Part shown: positions 1 through 5,887 of the stretch, piece by piece
Layout: each line of letters begins with the position of its first letter
Numbering within the stretch: position 1 is the first letter of the stretch
Source of the DNA: JBBQVO01 sp038211505
Lineage (GTDB): Bacteria > Chloroflexota > Dehalococcoidia > DSTF01 > JACRBR01
Reading direction: 5' to 3'
DNA: 8,173 nt
Assembly (NCBI GenBank): GCA_038211505.1
Contig: JBBQVO010000159.1
Location: forward strand, 1 to 8,173
Notes under the pieces: model-generated
Seen by the model: only the letters and a program-made list of their open reading frames with translations
Database searches by the model: none
Told to the model about the DNA's origin: nothing
Program-made: the position numbers and the translations under genes

Positions 1-22
1 CGGTTCGCCGACGTCGCGCGCG

Positions 23-1111
23 CTACTCGTGTGAGGCGAGCGTCGCCTTCAGCCAGTCGAGCGCGGCCATGCTTGAAGGGTTGACGCCGTTGAGGATGCC
101 GGCGTAGTAGCTGACGAAGTCGCCGAGGTGAATCGCCGAGAGCATCTGCGAGAGCGTCGTTGCCCCGGGCACGTCGACGACTTCCGCCGCGACGCCGGCG
201 TCACGCAGCTGCGTCAACGTCGCGTCAACGCGCAGGCGGATGCGCGGGTGCATCGATGCGTGACGCAGCACGATCAGGTGCAGGAGCGGCACCAGATCCG
301 CCGGGGCGCCGTAGCCGAGCGGCGCGTTGTGGTTCATCTCGGGCAGCTCTTCGGCGAGCGCCCACGACTTCGCGTTCTCGTTCATCTGCGTACGCCAGCG
401 GTACGCGACCGGCGTCAGCGCCTCCGCGCCGATGATCACCGGCAGCTTGCCGGACAGGCGGCGCGCCATCTGCTTCGCCGGATTCTTCGCCTCCGGGACA
501 TCGAACGCGATCGTCCCTCCGAGACGCCGCATCTCGGTCAGCGCGACACGCAGATCGCTGCTTACATCAGGCAGCACGCCAAGCCGGCCGCAGATCGCCA
601 GCAGCGATGCGAAGCTCCAACCGAGTGCGGCGCGCGGCTCACCGTCCCATGTGAAGCGCAGCGCGGGCAGATCGCTGGTCGCGGCGATGTTGCGGAGCGC
701 GCCGCCGGTCGTGATCGCGACGCACTTCGCGCCCGCAGCGATCGCCGCGCGATAGGCGGCGACGATCTCCTCCGTGTTGCCGCTATTCGACGACGCGAAG
801 ACGAGCGAGCGATCATCGACGTGCGCCGGCAGCGTGTAGCCGCGGACGATCTCCACCGGCGTCTTCGCCCCGAGATCGATCGCGAGCGATCGCAGCAGGG
901 CGCCACCGATGCCGCTTCCTCCCATGCCAAGGACGACGATCCGGTCCACATCGGCGTACGACTTCGGAAGATCGAATGCGGACGCGGCCGCCCACGCTTC
1001 GTCGATCTGATCGGGCAATGCGGAGATGCGGCCAAGCAGACCTTCGGGGTCGAGACGTGTGTACGTGTCTGGCGCATCGAGATTGATCGTCACGCGGACG
1101 TTGTAGGTCAT
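23..1111 (-). CDS. Bifunctional phosphoglucose/phosphomannose isomerase
   Basis: This cytosolic enzyme interconverts glucose-6-phosphate or mannose-6-phosphate with fructose-6-phosphate, linking glycolysis to mannose-containing sugar nucleotides. With the ATG start at 1111 it is 362 residues, a normal length for the family. The N-terminal SIS domain shows the glycine-rich GMGGSGIGG at residues 62-70 and the phosphate-binding SSNSGNTEE at 107-115. The C-terminal half carries NENAK (Glu245) and MNHN (His261), which match the catalytic Glu and His known from archaeal PGI/PMI enzymes. The C-terminus ends in the usual NPxxxxxLDWLK-like helix. An in-frame GTG at 1153 would add 14 residues with no family resemblance and no ribosome binding site, so I prefer the ATG, although its own GGAT site is weak. 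The gene diverges from the CoA-transferase. Substrate preference cannot be read from sequence. Confidence 0.9.
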   Translation of the reverse strand: MTYNVRVTINLDAPDTYTRLDPEGLLGRISALPDQIDEAWAAASAFDLPKSYADVDRIVVLGMGGSGIGGALLRSLAIDLGAKTPVEIVRGYTLPAHVDDRSLVFASSNSGNTEEIVAAYRAAIAAGAKCVAITTGGALRNIAATSDLPALRFTWDGEPRAALGWSFASLLAICGRLGVLPDVSSDLRVALTEMRRLGGTIAFDVPEAKNPAKQMARRLSGKLPVIIGAEALTPVAYRWRTQMNENAKSWALAEELPEMNHNAPLGYGAPADLVPLLHLIVLRHASMHPRIRLRVDATLTQLRDAGVAAEVVDVPGATTLSQMLSAIHLGDFVSYYAGILNGVNPSSMAALDWLKATLASHE

Positions 1112-1181
1112 GCGTGATCCGCGGTCAATCGGGGGAATGCCGTGTCTGGACACATGGCGTCAGGGGCGCGAGAATCGGCCT
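1112..1181. promoter_or_regulatory. Divergent intergenic region with a GTGTC-N2-GACAC palindrome
   Basis: This 70-bp gap separates two divergently transcribed genes and must hold at least one promoter if their chosen starts are right. I see no convincing -35/-10 pair on either strand. The one structured element is a perfect inverted repeat, GTGTC (1142-1146) and GACAC (1149-1153), around a 2-bp centre. It has the size and symmetry of a dimeric-regulator half-site pair, but a 5-bp repeat can occur by chance in GC-rich DNA. The regulatory role is inference. Confidence 0.35.
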
Positions 1182-2408
1182 GTGCGTCGACCACTCGAAG
1201 GCATTCGCATCCTCGACCTGACGATCTGGCAGCAGGGCCCGTACGCGACGGCCGTGCTATCGGATCTCGGCGCCGACGTGATCAAGATCGAAGAACGCCT
1301 CTCCGGCGATCCGGGCCGGCATGCGTGGATCGAGCCACGTCTCGGCCTCAGCAGCTACTTCGAGGCACACAACCGCGGCAAGCGATCGATCGCGCTCGAT
1401 CTGAAGCATGCCGTCGGGCGCGATGTGTGTCTCCGGCTGGTCGCCGGCGCTGATGCGCTGGTGACGAACTTTCGGCCGGCGGCGGTGAAGCGCCTGGGCC
1501 TCGACTACGATGCGGTTGCGGCCGTCAACCCGGCGCTTGTCTACGTGCAGGCGTCGGGCTACGGCGCTGAGGGGCCGGACAACGATCTCGGCGCCTTCGA
1601 CTTTCTGGCGCAAGCGCGCGGCGGCTTTGCCAGCACCAACGGTGAGCCGGACGATCCGCCGCTGCCGGCGCAAGTGCCCGTCGCCGATCAGGTGGGCGCA
1701 TTGCACGCCGCGATCGCCGTACTGAGTGGCCTCGCTCACCGACACGCGACAGGCGAGGGCATGAAGTTCGATACATCGCTGCTCGGCAGTCAGCTGTCGC
1801 TGCAGTCGTTCGACATCACGAACTATCTGTTCAGCCAGAAGCTGCGTGGCCGCGCGACGCGTGGCGGATCGAGGCCGTTTTGGAAGCTCTATCAGGGCGG
1901 CGACGAGAAATGGTTCGTCATCGGCATGCTGCTGGATCGCGCCTGGCCCGACATCTGCAAGCTGATCGGCCGTATCGATCTGCTCGACGACGCGCGCTTC
2001 GACACGTTCCGTAGACGTCTCGGCGAGAACGCGCCGGCGCTAATCGCGATCCTCGATGCGGCGTTTCTCGGCGCGCCGGCACGTCACTGGGTCGACGAGC
2101 TGAACGGCATCGGCATGTTTGCGGCGCTCGTGCAGGATTACGAAGAACTGCAGCGCGATCCGCAGGTGATCGCCAACCACTACATCCACGAGGTCGAGCG
2201 CCCGGGCGGCGACCCGGTGGCGCTCGTCGGCACGGGCATCGCCGCCAACGGTGAACCGCTTACAATCCAGCGACTGGCGCCGCACCACGGCGAGCATACG
2301 GAAGCGGTGCTGCTCGAAGCGGGCTACACGTGGGACGAGATCAGCGATTTGACGTTGGCCGGCGTCGTCGGGCCGATGCACACGCCGGCGGAGGCGGACG
2401 GCGCGTGA
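1182..2408 (+). CDS. Class III (CaiB/BaiF family) CoA-transferase
   Basis: Enzymes of this family move coenzyme A between carboxylic acids through an enzyme-bound aspartyl anhydride; known members act on formate/oxalate, carnitine, bile acids or aryl-succinates. The family N-terminus is clear: LEGIRILDLT at residues 5-14 from the chosen start, then QQGPYATAVLSDLGADVIKIE (the QQGP run and the DLGADVIKIE Rossmann segment). The presumed catalytic residue is Asp140 in GAFDFLAQARGG. The protein is about 408 residues, the usual size. I chose the GTG at 1182 because family members begin a few residues before LEGxRxLDL; ATG codons at 1110 and 1137 would add an unrelated extension. The ribosome binding site is weak for every choice, so the start is uncertain. 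The substrate is unknown. The luciferase-like oxidoreductase follows 118 bp downstream on the same strand, so co-transcription is possible. Confidence 0.88.
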   Translation: MRRPLEGIRILDLTIWQQGPYATAVLSDLGADVIKIEERLSGDPGRHAWIEPRLGLSSYFEAHNRGKRSIALDLKHAVGRDVCLRLVAGADALVTNFRPAAVKRLGLDYDAVAAVNPALVYVQASGYGAEGPDNDLGAFDFLAQARGGFASTNGEPDDPPLPAQVPVADQVGALHAAIAVLSGLAHRHATGEGMKFDTSLLGSQLSLQSFDITNYLFSQKLRGRATRGGSRPFWKLYQGGDEKWFVIGMLLDRAWPDICKLIGRIDLLDDARFDTFRRRLGENAPALIAILDAAFLGAPARHWVDELNGIGMFAALVQDYEELQRDPQVIANHYIHEVERPGGDPVALVGTGIAANGEPLTIQRLAPHHGEHTEAVLLEAGYTWDEISDLTLAGVVGPMHTPAEADGA

Positions 2409-2452
2409 GCAAGCGGAAAGGTGCTCGACTTCGACATCTTCTCGAGTACCCC

Positions 2453-2474
2453 GCGCGGGCTGAAAAGCCCGCGC
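2453..2474 (+). repeat. Perfect 9-bp hairpin with GAAA loop, followed by CTACGA
   Basis: GCGCGGGCT (2453-2461) and AGCCCGCGC (2466-2474) form an uninterrupted 9-bp stem closed by GAAA, a GNRA-type tetraloop that is very stable in RNA. CTACGA follows at once (2474-2479). There is no T-run on either side, so it is not a standard intrinsic terminator. It lies in the 118-bp gap between the CoA-transferase and oxidoreductase genes and could stabilise the upstream message 3' end or be a mobile palindromic repeat. The same CTACGA edge borders the stem-loops near 3539 and 5892. Confidence 0.7.
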
Positions 2475-2513
2475 TACGATTGAGGCGCGACGCACTTCGC
2501 TTCGGCAAGAATT

Positions 2514-2520
2514 GGGAGAG
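2514..2520 (+). promoter_or_regulatory. Ribosome binding site fixing the oxidoreductase start
   Basis: GGGAGAG lies 6 nt before the ATG at 2527. It overlaps the alternative TTG codon at 2512 and so argues against that start. Confidence 0.75.
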
Positions 2521-2526
2521 CACGCG

Positions 2527-3459
2527 ATGACACTGATCATGCCGAAGATATTCGTGCCGGCCGGCGGCGCCGAAGACCGCGTCGTCGCCTGGGCGCAGGA
2601 GGCGGAGGCGTCCGGCGTCGACGGCGTCTTCGTCGGCGATCATGTGACGTTCTACGGCTCCGGCAGCGATGCGCTGATCAAGCTTGCGCCGATCGCGCCC
2701 GTGACGAAGCGTCTCGAGCTTCAGACGTGCGTGTACCTGCTCGCACTGCGGCATCCGACGCCCGTCGCTCTACAGGCAGCGATGGTCGATCAGCTCTCAG
2801 GCGGGCGGCTGATCCTCGGCGTCGGGATCGGCGGCGAGGATCCGAACGAATGGTGGGCGTGCGGCGTCGATCCGAAGACGCGCGCGCGCCGCACCGATGA
2901 GTCGCTGCAGATCCTGCGCAGCCTGTGGACGCAGGACGAGACAACGTTCGACGGCAAGTACTTCAAGCTCGATGCCGTGAAGATGCGGCCGAAGCCGTTT
3001 CGCGCGACCGGCGTGACGCTGCAAGTCGGCGGCCGCTCGGATGCGGCGCTAGGGCGCACGGGCCGCTACGCCGACGGCTGGTCGGGCATCTGGGTCTCCG
3101 TCCGCCGCTTTCAGGAGGCGGGCGAGAAGATCGCCGAAGCGGCGTCAGAGGCCGGTCGCGGCGAGGTCGCCTTCCCGCGCGGCATGCAATTCTGGATGGG
3201 CGTCGATGATGACCGGGCGCGTGCCCGCGAGAAGGTCGCCGCGAGCATGCAGGCGTTCTACCGCCTGCCGTTCGAGTCGTTCGAGAAGTACACGCCGTAC
3301 GGCACACCGGCGGAAATCGCCGAGTTTATCGCGCCGTACATCGAGGCCGGCTGCGCGCACCTGAACTTCGTCGTCGCCGACGACGCTGAAGCGGTGCTCG
3401 AACGCTCGCTGGCGGTGCGCGATGCCCTCGCCGCGATCTGCGCTCCACGGGCCGGGTAA
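2527..3459 (+). CDS. LLM-class (luciferase-like) flavin- or F420-dependent oxidoreductase
   Basis: This is a single-domain TIM-barrel oxidoreductase of the bacterial luciferase superfamily, 310 residues, presumably cytosolic. Family marks are the first strand with EAEASGVDGVFVGDH at residues 25-39, LRHPTPVALQAA at 74-85 (the conserved RHP), and LSGGRLILGVGIGG at 90-103, the strongest signature of the class. The segment ending in TLQVGGRSDAALGRTGRYADGW (core GGRS near 168-171) is the usual phosphate-binding strand and helix of the cofactor site. F420 and FMN users share these marks, so the cofactor is undecided; known reactions include hydride transfer to or from alcohols, methylene-tetrahydromethanopterin or sugar phosphates, and monooxygenation. 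It lies downstream of the CoA-transferase in the same direction, which fits a small catabolic unit, but the 118-bp gap with a hairpin leaves room for a separate promoter. It converges on the LCP gene. Confidence 0.88.
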   Translation: MTLIMPKIFVPAGGAEDRVVAWAQEAEASGVDGVFVGDHVTFYGSGSDALIKLAPIAPVTKRLELQTCVYLLALRHPTPVALQAAMVDQLSGGRLILGVGIGGEDPNEWWACGVDPKTRARRTDESLQILRSLWTQDETTFDGKYFKLDAVKMRPKPFRATGVTLQVGGRSDAALGRTGRYADGWSGIWVSVRRFQEAGEKIAEAASEAGRGEVAFPRGMQFWMGVDDDRARAREKVAASMQAFYRLPFESFEKYTPYGTPAEIAEFIAPYIEAGCAHLNFVVADDAEAVLERSLAVRDALAAICAPRAG

Positions 3460-3461
3460 TC

Positions 3462-3488
3462 CACAGAGGACACAGAGAGCACAGAATA
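3462..3488 (+). repeat. Three tandem 9-mers, CACAGAxxx
   Basis: CACAGAGGA (3462-3470), CACAGAGAG (3471-3479) and CACAGAATA (3480-3488) stand head to tail, starting two bases after the oxidoreductase stop. All three share CACAGA and the first two share CACAGAG. The block has a different base composition from the coding DNA around it. From memory, similar strings (CTCTGTG-rich on the other strand) recur between genes in several environmental bacterial genomes; I could not check this. Confidence 0.6.
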
Positions 3489-3538
3489 GGTCAGACGACG
3501 ATTGTCTGGTGAACACACGAGATACTCGACCGAGCCGC

Positions 3539-3566
3539 GGGCGGTCACGCGGGGCCGCCCCTACGA
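3539..3566 (-). repeat. GC-rich stem-loop repeat edged by CTACGA
   Basis: GGGCGGTC (3539-3546) pairs with the segment 3553-3560 (GGCCGCCC) with one G-T wobble, closing a 6-nt loop. CTACGA follows at 3561-3566. Read on the minus strand it begins TCGTAGGGGCG, the same 10-base core (CGTAGGGGCG) found on the plus strand at 5889-5898. This makes it a dispersed repeat rather than a chance hairpin. No open reading frame or transposase is associated. The family name is unknown to me. Confidence 0.65.
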
Positions 3567-3608
3567 CCATTGACGCGAAGAGTACGCTATCCGCGGTCTC
3601 AGTGGATG

Positions 3609-3620
3609 AGGTCGCGACCT
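3609..3620. repeat. Perfect 12-bp palindrome over the LCP stop codon
   Basis: AGGTCGCGACCT reads the same on both strands and overlaps the first two bases of the LCP stop codon (3619-3621). It is too compact to form a useful RNA hairpin. A protein-binding site or chance are both possible. Confidence 0.4.
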
Positions 3621-5085
3621 AGCCGCCGGGGACGACGGTGGTGGGCGACTTGATCAGCTGGTCGAAGTTCGTGGCGTCGTCGCTGCCGAGTATGACGATG
3701 ATCTTGGCGTCGGCGGTTGTCATCGCGGCGCGCTCAGCGGGCGTCGCCTGTCGATAGGCGGAGTCTTTGAGGCCGAGCCACGTCGTCAGCAAGTAGCCGT
3801 TCTTATCGTGCGTGCCGTCGAGATCGATCACTTCCGACTTGGCGTGCGCCGAATTGTCGAAGACATTGTTCGGACTCAGATCGTTCTGCAGGTAGCCCTT
3901 GCCGGCGATGTAATCAACGACGCGCTTCGCCAACCCCTCGACGCCCGTCGCGTTTTGCACTTCGATCTTGATCGGATCGGGCGCCGCCGTCGCTTGCGAT
4001 TGCACGCTGACGCCGGTGGGTTTGTCTTTGAACAGAGACTGGACGATCTCGGACACCCGATCCTTGTCGAAGATCAGCACGGCCGCGCCCTGCGGCGTCG
4101 TGTACGGGGCCGTGGCCGGGCCGAGCGAGACGGCGTGCAGGTTGTCCTCCGTCTCGCTCGCGAGCAGCGCGTAGCCGGGGATCTGGAAGTCGCTGATGTC
4201 AGTGTGGATGGCGTCTTTGTACTTCGACCAGAGCGACGGCGCGTTCTTCAGTACGTTCAGCCCCTTCGCCTTGTCAATCGCCGCGAAGATGACGCGCTGC
4301 TGCCGCTGAATGCGGTCGAGGTCGTCGCTGCTGAAGCGGATGCGTGAGTAGGCGAGCGCCGTCGTGCCGTCCATGTGCTGGTTGCCGGGGTAGAAATGCT
4401 GCGGCAGATAGTCGCCGGGCGCTTCGGTCTCCGAGTAGTACGGGTCGTACACCTCGTCGGGCACGTCGACATCGACGCCGCCGAGATCGTCGATGACGCT
4501 CTTGAAGCCGGAGAAGTCGATGATGATGTACTTGTCGATCTTGATGTTGAAGTCGTCCTGCATCACCTGCTTCATCAGGCCGACGCCGCCGCCGTCGTAC
4601 TTGCTCAGCTCGCCGTTGACGTAGACGGTGTTGACGCGATCCTGGAACGTGCCGCCGTTCTTGCCCGGAATATCGACGAGCCCGTCGCGCGGGATGCCGA
4701 GGATGCCCGTCGACTTCGTCTTCGGGTCTACGGTGATGACGAAGAGCGTGTCCGTGCGCGTCGGCGCATCGCCCTCGCGGGGCCGGCGATCGAGGCCCAT
4801 GACGAGAATGTTGATGCGATCCTTGATGCCGCTGTCGCCCTTGGCATCGACGCCCGGCAGGACGTTGCCGACGGCGCTCGGCAGCGTCAGCTGGTGGCCG
4901 GGGAAGAAGATGCTATCGACGCGGGTGATGATGATCAGCGCCAGATACGCGGAGAGGACGGCGAACAGGACGATCGCCGAGCCGATGAGTGCGCGCTGGC
5001 CTCGCGTGGAACGTGCGGCTGGGGAAGGAGAACCGTTTGACACTGGAGACGAGCGTAACGGGCGTTGATCGACGATGTCAAGCAT
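3619..5085 (-). CDS. LCP (LytR-CpsA-Psr) family envelope protein with LytR_C domain
   Basis: LCP proteins transfer phosphate-linked polymers (teichoic acids, capsule, arabinogalactan) from a lipid carrier to the cell wall on the outer face of the membrane. From the ATG at 5085 the protein has 488 residues: a short basic cytoplasmic tail, one membrane segment at about 32-55 (AxIVLFAVLSAYLALIII), then an external LCP domain. Key motifs are RTDT (110-113), GIPRD (130-134) and YSRIRFSSDDLDRIQRQQ (246-263), which supply the Arg and Asp residues that bind pyrophosphate and metal. A C-terminal LytR_C domain runs from about 372 to 467 and opens with IEVQNATGVEGLAKRV. A GTG at 5109 would add eight residues but lies inside the promoter-operator repeat, so I prefer the ATG, although neither has a clear ribosome binding site. 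The polymer is unknown; in a Chloroflexota-like host it may not be a teichoic acid. Confidence 0.9.
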   Translation of the reverse strand: MLDIVDQRPLRSSPVSNGSPSPAARSTRGQRALIGSAIVLFAVLSAYLALIIITRVDSIFFPGHQLTLPSAVGNVLPGVDAKGDSGIKDRINILVMGLDRRPREGDAPTRTDTLFVITVDPKTKSTGILGIPRDGLVDIPGKNGGTFQDRVNTVYVNGELSKYDGGGVGLMKQVMQDDFNIKIDKYIIIDFSGFKSVIDDLGGVDVDVPDEVYDPYYSETEAPGDYLPQHFYPGNQHMDGTTALAYSRIRFSSDDLDRIQRQQRVIFAAIDKAKGLNVLKNAPSLWSKYKDAIHTDISDFQIPGYALLASETEDNLHAVSLGPATAPYTTPQGAAVLIFDKDRVSEIVQSLFKDKPTGVSVQSQATAAPDPIKIEVQNATGVEGLAKRVVDYIAGKGYLQNDLSPNNVFDNSAHAKSEVIDLDGTHDKNGYLLTTWLGLKDSAYRQATPAERAAMTTADAKIIVILGSDDATNFDQLIKSPTTVVPGG

Positions 5086-5095
5086 GAAGTTGTAA

Positions 5096-5138
5096 CAGCG
5101 GATTGACACTCAGGCTGCGTCAATCCTATGATCCGCTG
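5096..5138. promoter_or_regulatory. Nested inverted repeats: probable operator between LCP gene and small-gene operon
   Basis: Two perfect 8-bp inverted repeats are nested here. The inner pair is GGATTGAC (5100-5107) and GTCAATCC (5119-5126), with an 11-bp spacer. The outer pair is CAGCGGAT (5096-5103) and ATCCGCTG (5131-5138). The left arms overlap at GGAT; on the right the two elements are separated by TATG. The repeats cover the -35 box, the spacer and the -10 box of the rightward promoter and begin 10 bp upstream of the LCP ATG, so one bound regulator could control both directions. No regulator gene lies in the window. Confidence 0.6.
5103..5132 (+). promoter_or_regulatory. Near-consensus sigma-70 promoter for the small-gene operon
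   Basis: TTGACA (5103-5108) matches the -35 consensus exactly. After 18 bp comes TATGAT (5127-5132), one mismatch from the -10 consensus. Transcription should start near 5139 and leave a leader of about 115 nt before the ATG at 5254. It is by far the best promoter in the window. On the opposite strand the symmetric repeat supplies TTGACG (5118-5123), but no good -10 follows, so the LCP promoter is less certain. Confidence 0.72.
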
Positions 5139-5158
5139 CATTCCCGCGCGAAAGCGTC

Positions 5159-5181
5159 AACATCACGGTGGCCGCGATGTT
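5159..5181 (+). other. Hairpin in the leader of the small-gene operon
   Basis: AACATC (5159-5164) and GATGTT (5176-5181) pair perfectly, and inside them CGG (5166-5168) pairs with CCG (5172-5174) around a TGG loop, leaving one A-C mismatch. The stem lies about 20 nt into the predicted leader and about 70 nt before the start codon, so it does not hide the ribosome binding site. It could protect the 5' end. I see no known riboswitch pattern in the leader. Confidence 0.4.
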
Positions 5182-5242
5182 CGTGCAGCCGGGATCCGCC
5201 GCACGATCGCACTCACAGAACTGGCACAACCCAACACTAGCG

Positions 5243-5248
5243 AAGGAG
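5243..5248 (+). promoter_or_regulatory. Ribosome binding site fixing the start at 5254
   Basis: AAGGAG stands 5 nt before the ATG at 5254. It rules out the long upstream extension from the ATG at 5128, which falls inside the -10 box. Confidence 0.8.
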
Positions 5249-5253
5249 CATCG

Positions 5254-5541
5254 ATGAACGCCGAAGATTTCATGAAGGAGCACGCCGACAAGGCATCGAG
5301 CGGGCGCGTCGCCGAGATCATGGGCGATCTGACGCCGGAGTCGCTGGCGCAGGTCGGCGCGCTGATGGCCGGCGTGCCGCAGCCGTTCACCGGCAACACG
5401 GTTGCGACCGTGAGCGAGAGCGGCGACGATCACGTGTTCGACGTGACGTACAAGGCTGAAGCCGGCGCCGTCCCGACGTGGCGTGAGACCGTCCGCCAGA
5501 TGGACGGAACGTGGAAGATTGTCAATATCGTCAAGGCGTAG
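5254..5541 (+). CDS. Small hypothetical protein, probably NTF2/SnoaL-like (first of a pair)
   Basis: This encodes a 95-residue soluble protein with no signal peptide or membrane segment. I do not recognise a specific family. An N-terminal helical part with FMKEHADK and IMGDLTPESLAQ (LTPE at residues 26-29) is followed by alternating strand-like segments (HVFDVTYKAEAG, WRETVRQ) and a terminal DGTWKIVNI (DGTWK at 84-88). A helix-then-sheet order ending in DGxWKI is typical of NTF2-like/SnoaL-like folds, which may be enzymes, ligand carriers or dimerisation modules; that assignment is inference. It is first behind the strong promoter and is followed after 20 nt by a related gene with its own ribosome binding site, so the two are almost certainly one operon. 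No catalytic residue can be named. Confidence 0.82.
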   Translation: MNAEDFMKEHADKASSGRVAEIMGDLTPESLAQVGALMAGVPQPFTGNTVATVSESGDDHVFDVTYKAEAGAVPTWRETVRQMDGTWKIVNIVKA

Positions 5542-5547
5542 TTTCCC

Positions 5548-5554
5548 AAAGGAG
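5548..5554 (+). promoter_or_regulatory. Ribosome binding site fixing the start at 5562
   Basis: AAAGGAG lies 7 nt before the ATG at 5562 and excludes the in-frame ATG at 5511, which would overlap the preceding gene. Confidence 0.78.
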
Positions 5555-5561
5555 CAAGACC

Positions 5562-5855
5562 ATGCCCACCATCGATGAGGCCGTCGCGAGCTACGTGACC
5601 GCCATCCGCAACATGGACATCGGCACGCTGATGGCGACGCTGACCCCCGAAGCGCTCGCCAAGGCGATGGCGCAGATGGGCTCGCAGCCGCCTCCCGGCA
5701 GCGTCACCGACATCAAGGCGGAGAAGCAGAGCGAAGAGAACGGCGAGTACGTCTACAACCTCGTCGTCACCGCCGACACGGGCGGCGCCACGATGATGAC
5801 CCGCTGGAAGGAAATCGACGGCGCCTGGAAGGTCACGGATCTCGGCACGGTGTAA
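5562..5855 (+). CDS. Small hypothetical protein, paralogue of the preceding gene
   Basis: This 97-residue soluble protein shares the layout of its upstream neighbour: LMATLTPEALAK (LTPE at residues 27-30, against 26-29), a similar strand pattern in the middle (EYVYNLVVTADTG), and a terminal EIDGAWKVTDL (DGAWK at 86-90, against 84-88). With one gap the two align over nearly their whole length at low but patterned identity, pointing to an old tandem duplication. It is likewise probably NTF2/SnoaL-like, by inference. The second copy has a Met-rich stretch (MAQMG near 36-40) and a polar central region (EKQSEENGE) that the first lacks, so the two are unlikely to be interchangeable. They might form a heterodimer. 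Function unknown. Confidence 0.82.
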   Translation: MPTIDEAVASYVTAIRNMDIGTLMATLTPEALAKAMAQMGSQPPPGSVTDIKAEKQSEENGEYVYNLVVTADTGGATMMTRWKEIDGAWKVTDLGTV

Positions 5856-5857
5856 GG

Positions 5858-5876
5858 CGGTTGTGGCGCGCAACCG
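5858..5876 (+). terminator. Weak hairpin after the small-gene operon
   Basis: CGGTTG (5858-5863) pairs with CAACCG (5871-5876) three bases after the stop codon; a G-T and a G-C pair can extend the stem inward. No T-run follows, so termination by this hairpin alone is doubtful, but it is well placed to define the 3' end. Confidence 0.35.
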
Positions 5877-5887
5877 TGCGGAACAGA

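Larger units (their letters stand above)
3460..3618. other. Convergent intergenic region built of repeats
   Basis: This 159-bp gap between the 3' ends of the oxidoreductase and LCP genes holds no plausible gene. In order it contains the triple 9-mer, a CAGAC/GTCTG hairpin (3492-3496 and 3504-3508, 7-nt loop), a CGAG-ATA-CTCG repeat (3518-3528), the GC-rich stem-loop at 3539-3560, and most of the palindrome at 3609-3620. No hairpin has a T-run, so no standard intrinsic terminator is visible for either converging gene. One or more of these hairpins may serve as a bidirectional transcript end. Confidence 0.6.

Noticed and set aside
128..1117. Long plus-strand open frame (329 codons) opposite the isomerase gene
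   Set aside because: The translation is Arg-rich, low in hydrophobic order and without a known motif; it is the antisense shadow of a clear isomerase gene in GC-rich DNA.
4375..5040. Plus-strand open frame of 221 codons opposite the LCP gene
   Set aside because: Composition is extremely rich in Asp, Val, Ala and Arg with no start signal; the minus strand carries all LCP motifs.
5086..5109. GTG start at 5109 for the LCP gene
   Set aside because: It lies within the promoter-operator repeats and adds eight residues unlike the family; the ATG at 5085 is more likely, although it too lacks a clear ribosome binding site.
5128..5253. N-terminal extension of the first small protein from the ATG at 5128
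   Set aside because: That ATG lies inside the TATGAT -10 box, so the message would not include it, and AAGGAG sits correctly before the ATG at 5254.
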